DNA of 64,000 nucleotides from Cynocephalus volans (Eukaryota; Chordata; Mammalia; Dermoptera; Cynocephalidae), in assembly GCF_027409185.1 (NCBI RefSeq), contig NC_084462.1, positions 182,394,071 to 182,458,070 on the forward strand, read 5' to 3'. The position numbers and the translations under genes are program-made. Positions within the stretch are counted from its first letter, which is position 1; every line of letters starts with the position of its first letter. Positions 58,400 through 64,000 of this stretch are shown here, one piece after another. The notes under the pieces were generated by a model, which was not told the DNA's origin, did not search any database, and saw only the letters and a list, made by a program, of their open reading frames with translations.

Positions 58400-59700
58400 A
58401 GGTGGGCCCCCTCCTTTCAGTCTCCCAACTGGTCTAAAATGAGTCTCCAGTAGGCTGTTCAACTATTCTATCAGGCCAGCTACTTCTGGGTGACTGAATA
58501 AAAAGTAGGACCACTGAATTCCATGGGCACAAGCCTGTTGCTTCACTTCTTTTGCTGTGAAATTAATTCCTTTATCAAAGAAGTGTTCTGTGGGATACCA
58601 TGAAGGTCCATAAGGCATTCTGTAAATCTGTCGGTGGTAGTGCTGGCAGAAGCATTACAGGCAGGGAAGGGAAATCTATGTCCAGAATAAATGTCTACTC
58701 CAGTGAGGACAAATTGCTGCTCCTTCCATGATGAAAGGGATCTAATGTAATTAACTTTCCACCAAGTGATGCTGTTCCCCCAGGAAGTGGCATCATATTG
58801 GGGGGCTCAGCATTAGTCTTTGCTGTTGGTAGGTTAGATACTCAACAGTGATGATAACTGGGTCAGGCTTGGAGAGGCCAAGTCCGTGATGTTGAGCCCA
58901 TGCATAGCCTCCATCCCTGCCTCCTTGGTCACTTTGTACACAGGCTCACCGAACAAACACTCAGTGGCTAGGCAAAGAGGCTGACTGTATGCATTCAAAA
59001 GACTGTCCTGCCCACATGATTATGAGAGCCTCCATTCTGGTAGATGCTTTTTAATGGGCATTCACAGGTGACAAAGTATCATCACAGTCTATGCCTGTCC
59101 AGAAAGGTCCATTCTTTCTGTGACTGCCTCACTGCCAATCTTCCAATCCAGTTTTTCCCAAGCCTCTAATGATCCATCCAAACCATTAGCAACTGTCCAT
59201 GAATCAGTGTAGATCCATATTTCTGCCCATCTTTCAATCAAGGCAAAGTGTACAAAAGCCAAATGTAGGGCTTGAAGTAATGATACTGGGAGGACTTACC
59301 TTCACTGCTGTCCTTTAGGGCCACTTCTGAATGGGACTATGGTGCTGCAGCCATCTGCTTCTGGACCATCTATGAGCCAGGATCAGGTTTTCTCCTCCTC
59401 AACCAACTGGTCATAAAGACCTCCCTGTGAGGTCATAGGTTTGGATTGCAGGAGGGGGGGGGCGGACACGCAGCAGGGGCAGGTGAGAGACAGCCTATCA
59501 GTACATCTGATATCATCAGGTACATGGTCTACTTTCAAAGGTGCTAAAGACAATAGTTTTACCAAATGTTTTGGTGTGGTAGTGCAGGGCTCACCAGCTT
59601 CCAGCCTGCATGTATGTATTACTTCTGTTGAGAGAAAGCAGCTGCCCTGACATCTAGGGACTGGCCTGCCATCCACAGCTAGACCAAGACGTGCTCCTGT
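58400..59700 (-). pseudogene. ERV-L pol remnant (RNase H and integrase)
   Basis: The - strand, in broken frames, gives RNase H-like text (TDSWTVANGLDG-type near 59190) followed by integrase-like text, including HPEVAGLIE-type sequence near 58480 where the + strand reads GGCCAGCTACTTCTGGGTGA. Many stops. Class III ERV fossil. Confidence 0.65.
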
Positions 59701-60789
59701 TGAACATAAGCAATTTCACAGAACACCAACATCAGACAAGGCCACTCTGTGACCCTGATGGGTCAAGACAAAAATAAGAGCACTCCGCAATCGTGTCTGC
59801 ACACAGTAGAAAATACAAATACTGTCCAAACCACAAAACAATGACCAAGCCCCACCTGGGCCAATATGAGTGGTGACTGCTTCTTTACTAATTACAGCTA
59901 TAGCTTCTCTCCAGTCTTCCCTCCTGCTAGATAAGATTCATTATGATATATTGGATCATATAGACAGTCATGTAATCTCCCCCACATCCTGAGCAGCCAA
60001 TGCAGAGCAATCCCTGCTTTCTTGGATTTTCACCAGAATCACCTCGCAAAAGCCCAAATCCAAGCTCTTTCTCACACCTTCTCACTGAGGCACCCCGGGG
60101 CTCCCCGTGGTGAGTGCTCTCCCACACTGCAATGAGTAGTGAATTCAACCTGTTTGGCTACAAGTGTGTTCCTGGTGGTCTTCAGCTGCAGGACATTGAC
60201 TGCCCATGCTTCACACATGGCACTGAGGCCGCACTATTTCCCGCAACAAATGCTGTGGCAGTCAGGGTGCAGGAAACCACCCACAATGGGCACTTTAAGC
60301 AGGGGCTGTTCTAATAGACATAATCAGGTGTTTACAGAACTATTGGAAGAGCTGTTAGGATCGGTTCTGGGCTTGGCCTCTGAGCATGATTTTCAGAATA
60401 ATAAAAACTGGCCACCAGGGACAGGCTTCTACCTCTGGGGCTGCCCCTGGAGCCATGAGTCTGCAGAACAACCACAGCTGCCATCCCTGGGTCTGGCAGC
60501 CAAAACGGAGAAGCTTCTGCTGCGCTGCTCTGTGCCTGCCGCCCCTGCCTCCTGGCACCCAGCATCACTGCTCGGAAAGTCCCTGCTTGTCAGCATTAAA
60601 GAGCTAAGAGCGCCAGCCTCCGCCCGTTTTCCAACTTCCAAATCCCCTGCGAGAATGTGCGGTTGGTCGGCAGAACCGAGACCCCAACCAAAGGGGCGGC
60701 TGGCGTTAGCTGCTCTCTGAAGGCGCTGCACTGCGCTGCACTGCACTTTCCTTTTTCGAGAAGAACAAACTGTGTGCTTAACCCCACTG
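59701..60789 (+). other. Intergenic, between ERV-L remnant and CpG island
   Basis: No gene with splice support. Open frames near 60139-60720 overlap on both strands and show no family. Confidence 0.35.
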
Positions 60790-61900
60790 GCTCTGAGCCG
60801 ACTGCCCAGGGAGGAGCCGCCCACGCGGCCTGTTCCTACCGGCGTCTCCCCCGGACCCTCCCACCTCCGGAGCAGGGACGCCCCCCTCGGCTGCCTCCTC
60901 TCCCCGTGTCCTACTCCCAGCCCCTCCCCCGGCGGAGGCCACCAGGAGCTGCTCTGCGGGTTTGGCGTGGGGAGGGGACGTGGTGGCCCTGCGGTGGCCC
61001 TTCCTCCCGGGAAGGCAGACCTGTCCAGGAGCTACCTGGGGTGGCCCGTGCGGGGGCCCCCGCGTCAAAAGGAAGCTTCGGATGAAACGGGGGCGTGCAG
61101 GACCCGTGAGGGGCCCGAGGACAGCTGTGGGAGGAAGGAAAGGGGAGCTGAGGGAGGCCCCAGGGCGTTTCCCTCTCGGGCGAGCCCCGGCTGTGCCCGG
61201 GTCCGGGTTACAGACACCCGCGCTCAGCCTCTCCGGGGCGCGGCCCTTCCCACATCTGACGCACCGGCGTCTGGTAAAGTCACGCGCACTCGCGACCCCT
61301 CCGACTCCGCAGAGGCCTGCAAGCGGCCGGCGCAGGCGCAGTGCGCACGGCGGGAGCGGGAACGCGCGCGGGGGCTGCCGGGACGGCGCCGCGGGCCGGG
61401 TGGGCGGGGCTCCTGCGGGGGCGGTCACGTGGCCGCGGCGCCGCCCCTCCCCCGCATGCCCGGCGGGGCGCGGGGCGGTGGTCACGTGGACAGTGGGCGC
61501 GTCCCCGGATTCCGAACGCGGGGCGGCCCTGGTCCCCGCACCGGCCACCGCCCCAGGACACGGTCCGTTCCCACGGGGATCCCCGGCCCTGTGCCTGACA
61601 GCCTCGCTCAGAGAACAGCGGAGGAGGACACAGCTTGGGGACAAGACTCACTCCTGAGGCGGGGAAGGTGTCCCCACCCTCAGCCTCCCCGATGGCAGCA
61701 GGGCGACCTGGGAAAGGGGGACAGCGGGATGGCTGAGCCAACATGCCTTTTCCGTTCCCCGCTCCCTTCTGACACTGAGGGAGGTCCCCACGCGAGGTGT
61801 GAGGTGACACCGCCCGTGGGGGAGGGGAGGCCTCGGCGGAACATGGTCCCCGCGCACCCAGAGCGGGAGGCCCCACGCCCGCCCTGCCTCGCCTCGTGCT
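60790..61900. promoter_or_regulatory. Strong orphan CpG island with paired GTCACGTG motifs
   Basis: GC- and CpG-dense for about 1.1 kb. Two GTCACGTG E-box motifs at 61424-61431 and 61481-61488 (USF/MYC/CLEAR-like), an NRF1-like GCGCAGGCGCAGTGCGCA near 61332, and several GGGCGGGGC boxes. It resembles a TATA-less housekeeping promoter, but no linked coding exon is recognised in the window. Confidence 0.65.
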
Positions 61901-62660
61901 GAGAACCGAGGCCCCTGCTCTGGGTTTTGTTATGGGGAAGTGGGGAGCTGCAGCCCATCACTTTATTTGAATGTTACTTAAAATATTAATAGAGCTCTCC
62001 TTGACGACGGTGTTTAGTTGTGACTGTCACAATACGGTTGTGAGGTTGGTTGGCACTTTTTAATTTGGAAGAATGTTTAAGCTGGCTCTGGGGTGAGCCA
62101 TAAATCAGGCAAACCAAGAGCTTTCTAAATGAGCTAAAAAGGTTCTTTCTAAAGTTACAAAAGGTAGAAACTTTCAGGAAAGAGTCCTCAGAGACCACTA
62201 TAAAAAAAAGACTATAAAGAAGTATTTGTGTTTAGTAGGTTATCTTTCTGTTCTGATGCTGATGCTACTTTAAAAATATTCAAGAGCGGAGACTAGATTA
62301 ACTAACAGATAATATGGATGACAAAAGGCTTTGAAAATATAGTTGCAATATTTGGTGCTGTTTCTTTCTCATTACACTAATTTTGCCCTTACTCTGAAAA
62401 GACTTCCTGGGAAAGAAGTTAAAAAGCAGCTGTGTCAGCACGAGAAAACTTCAGTTAATACAGCCTTTAAATAAAGTTTATAGAGACAAATGTAAGATCA
62501 CTTTATGTGCACTGGCGTTATCAAAGCAGATGAGTGCTAAAATGAGAAATCACGGAGCAGGCAGAGCTGGCTCCTGGGTCTGGATACAGTGTCCCAGGGA
62601 CAAGGGCCCCTTCTCAAGGCATTTCTAAAGAGATCATAACTGTATTTAAAACTGCACAGA
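61901..62660 (+). other. Intergenic AT-rich sequence
   Basis: No gene or named repeat. 62647-62660 is the left TSD of the next SINE. Confidence 0.35.
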
Positions 62661-62840
62661 GGGGGCCGAGCCTCTGGCGCATTCGGGAGAGTGCGGCGCT
62701 GGGAGCGCGGGTTCGGATCCTATATAGGGATGGCGCACATAGGAATGGCTGAGCGTGGTGCAGACGAAACCAGGCCAAGGGTTGCGATCCCCTAACCGGT
62801 CACAAAAAAAGAAAAACAAAACAAACAAACAAAAGACAAA
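62661..62840 (+). mobile_element. Dimeric tRNA-related SINE (CYN-like)
   Basis: Starts GGGGGCCGAGCCTCTGGCGC, has GGGTTCGGATCCTATATAGG, a second half with GGTTGCGATCCCCTAACCGG, then an A/CAAA-rich tail. TSD TTAAAACTGCACAGA (62646-62660), with a near copy at 62841-62854. Confidence 0.88.
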
Positions 62841-62854
62841 TAAAACTACACAGA

Positions 62855-63309
62855 AAGTGTCAGAGCTGCAAATCCGTTTTAAAATATGTGAAGCCTTGTA
62901 GAATTATGAGTTTATTTTTCAGCTAAATTATCCAGTGAAAACATTAATTGTAACTCTCAGAACACATTCAGGATAATATCCCACCTATACAGGTAGATGT
63001 GATCTTCCTGATCTTGGGTAGGGTGGGGGGACTTCTGACAGCCCGCCAGGAGGAAATGAAGTCCCAAAGCATGAATGGGACAAATAGGGAGAAGGAATTT
63101 GCAAAGAAGTAACCACTGGTTTGAGGCTTAATTCTCCATGTTTATTTTCTTTAAAAGACACTAAGAAGTAATTCTGAACTCAAACACCTTCATCATTACA
63201 AGTACAGAATGTTGTTAATAAAATCAATAAAATATTATCTTAAAAACCACCACTTGCATTTAGTCCACTAACAGCTTAGAAAATTACAAACTAAAAACTC
63301 TGTTTTGAC
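62855..63309 (+). other. Intergenic, no gene recognised
   Basis: AT-rich unique DNA. Confidence 0.35.
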
Positions 63310-63741
63310 CAGGTCAGTGAAATGGTAGTGTCTTGGGAAGCTTAGGATAAGTCAGCGGTCGCATCCACCTGTCTTAGAAAACATGACTGTTTTTACTTAA
63401 GAAGTCTGACCTGCCGTCACCAGATGAAGTAATAAATGACCTAGAATGTTTCTTGTAACCCTTACCGTATATTCCTGCATGTAGGATGTAACCTAGTAAC
63501 AATCCAAAATCTATACATGTGTACTAGCCAATAGAAAACCTGATGTAATGATTAGGGGGCTGTCATCTTGTCTTCTTTGGTTCTCTCCCTTTGTGTGATT
63601 ATAAAACGCTGAGCTCTGCTGGCCTCTTTCAGAGTGCATTTCTTAGAATGACCTGACTTACACGTTTCCTGGTCGCAGTCATCACATTGGCTCAATAAAC
63701 TACATGCTTATGTGTTTGGCCTCAGTTTCTCTTAGGTCAAC
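63310..63741 (+). mobile_element. ERV LTR, class I-like
   Basis: GATTATAAAACGC (TATA-like) at about 63598 and GGCTCAATAAACTAC (poly(A) signal) at about 63690 have the spacing of an ERV1 LTR, ending near GTTTCTCTTAGGTCAACA. The left end is uncertain. No internal sequence follows, so it is probably a solo LTR. Confidence 0.55.
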
Positions 63742-64000
63742 AAAAGCTAAAAGGTCAATTGACAAGGACCAGATTTAATAGTGATGGAAACATGGCCAAG
63801 CACCCCGTCCCTTGCAAAGCCCATGGATCCTGGAAGTCAAGGCCTTGGCACAGGCTTGTACACTACCCAGATGACATTGAGCCTCCAGCCAAGGGGATGT
63901 TCAAGTGCTGGCACAGGACCTCACAGCAGCTGCCACCTGTGCTCAGGTGCTGGCTGGGTCTCCACCTTCACCAGGCCTCTGTACACACCTGCTCCACCCG

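Noticed and set aside
60772-61902. 376-codon open frame on + and 288-codon frame on -
   Set aside because: Both are in a CpG island where stops are rare. Arg/Pro/Gly-rich, with no domain or splice support.

Overview
This is mammalian nuclear DNA. It has split genes with GT-AG introns, CpG islands, and L1, L2, MIR, MaLR and ERV debris. It also carries many young tRNA-Ile-related SINEs in monomeric and dimeric form, with clean target-site duplications (TSDs). Those SINEs look like the CYN family of colugos (Dermoptera), so a flying lemur is my best guess for the species. That rests on recalled family features, not on a database match.

Layout. 1-8946 holds TNFAIP2 (M-Sec) on the + strand. Eleven coding exons join in frame from 435 to 8946 and encode 702 residues. 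8947-25002 is intergenic repeat-rich sequence: MaLR LTRs, nested SINEs, an L1 5'UTR fragment, an inverted repeat pair, a Tigger-like fragment and one small CpG island. 25003-32446 is one gammaretrovirus-like provirus on the - strand, with two 495-bp LTRs, a 4-bp TSD, a tRNA-Gly-type primer-binding site and gag, pol and env all broken. It sits inside an old L1. 37825-42730 holds two divergently oriented copies of a composite L1-derived retroposon (L1 5'UTR, a VNTR of about 79 bp per unit, a scrap of ORF2 endonuclease sequence, 3'UTR), each with its own TSD. 43-50 kb is mostly unique sequence with an ERV LTR, an L2 split by a MaLR LTR, and a CpG island. 51390-52911 is a single-exon gene for a divergent RAP2-like small GTPase with its own CpG island and poly(A) signal. 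53-60 kb is mainly old L1 and ERV-L pol. 60.8-61.9 kb is a strong orphan CpG island. The window ends in unique DNA with a dimeric SINE and an ERV LTR.

Only two protein-coding host genes can be supported: TNFAIP2, an exocyst-SEC6-related protein that remodels the plasma membrane, and the RAP2-like GTPase. The best candidates for something undescribed are the following. (1) The RAP2-like protein has Val at the Ras Gly12 position and Ala at the Ras Gln61 position and lacks a CAAX box. (2) The VNTR-containing, SVA-like L1 composite is present twice. (3) A SINE insertion duplicated the exon 8 splice donor of TNFAIP2 and left a 114-base, stop-free, in-frame extension.
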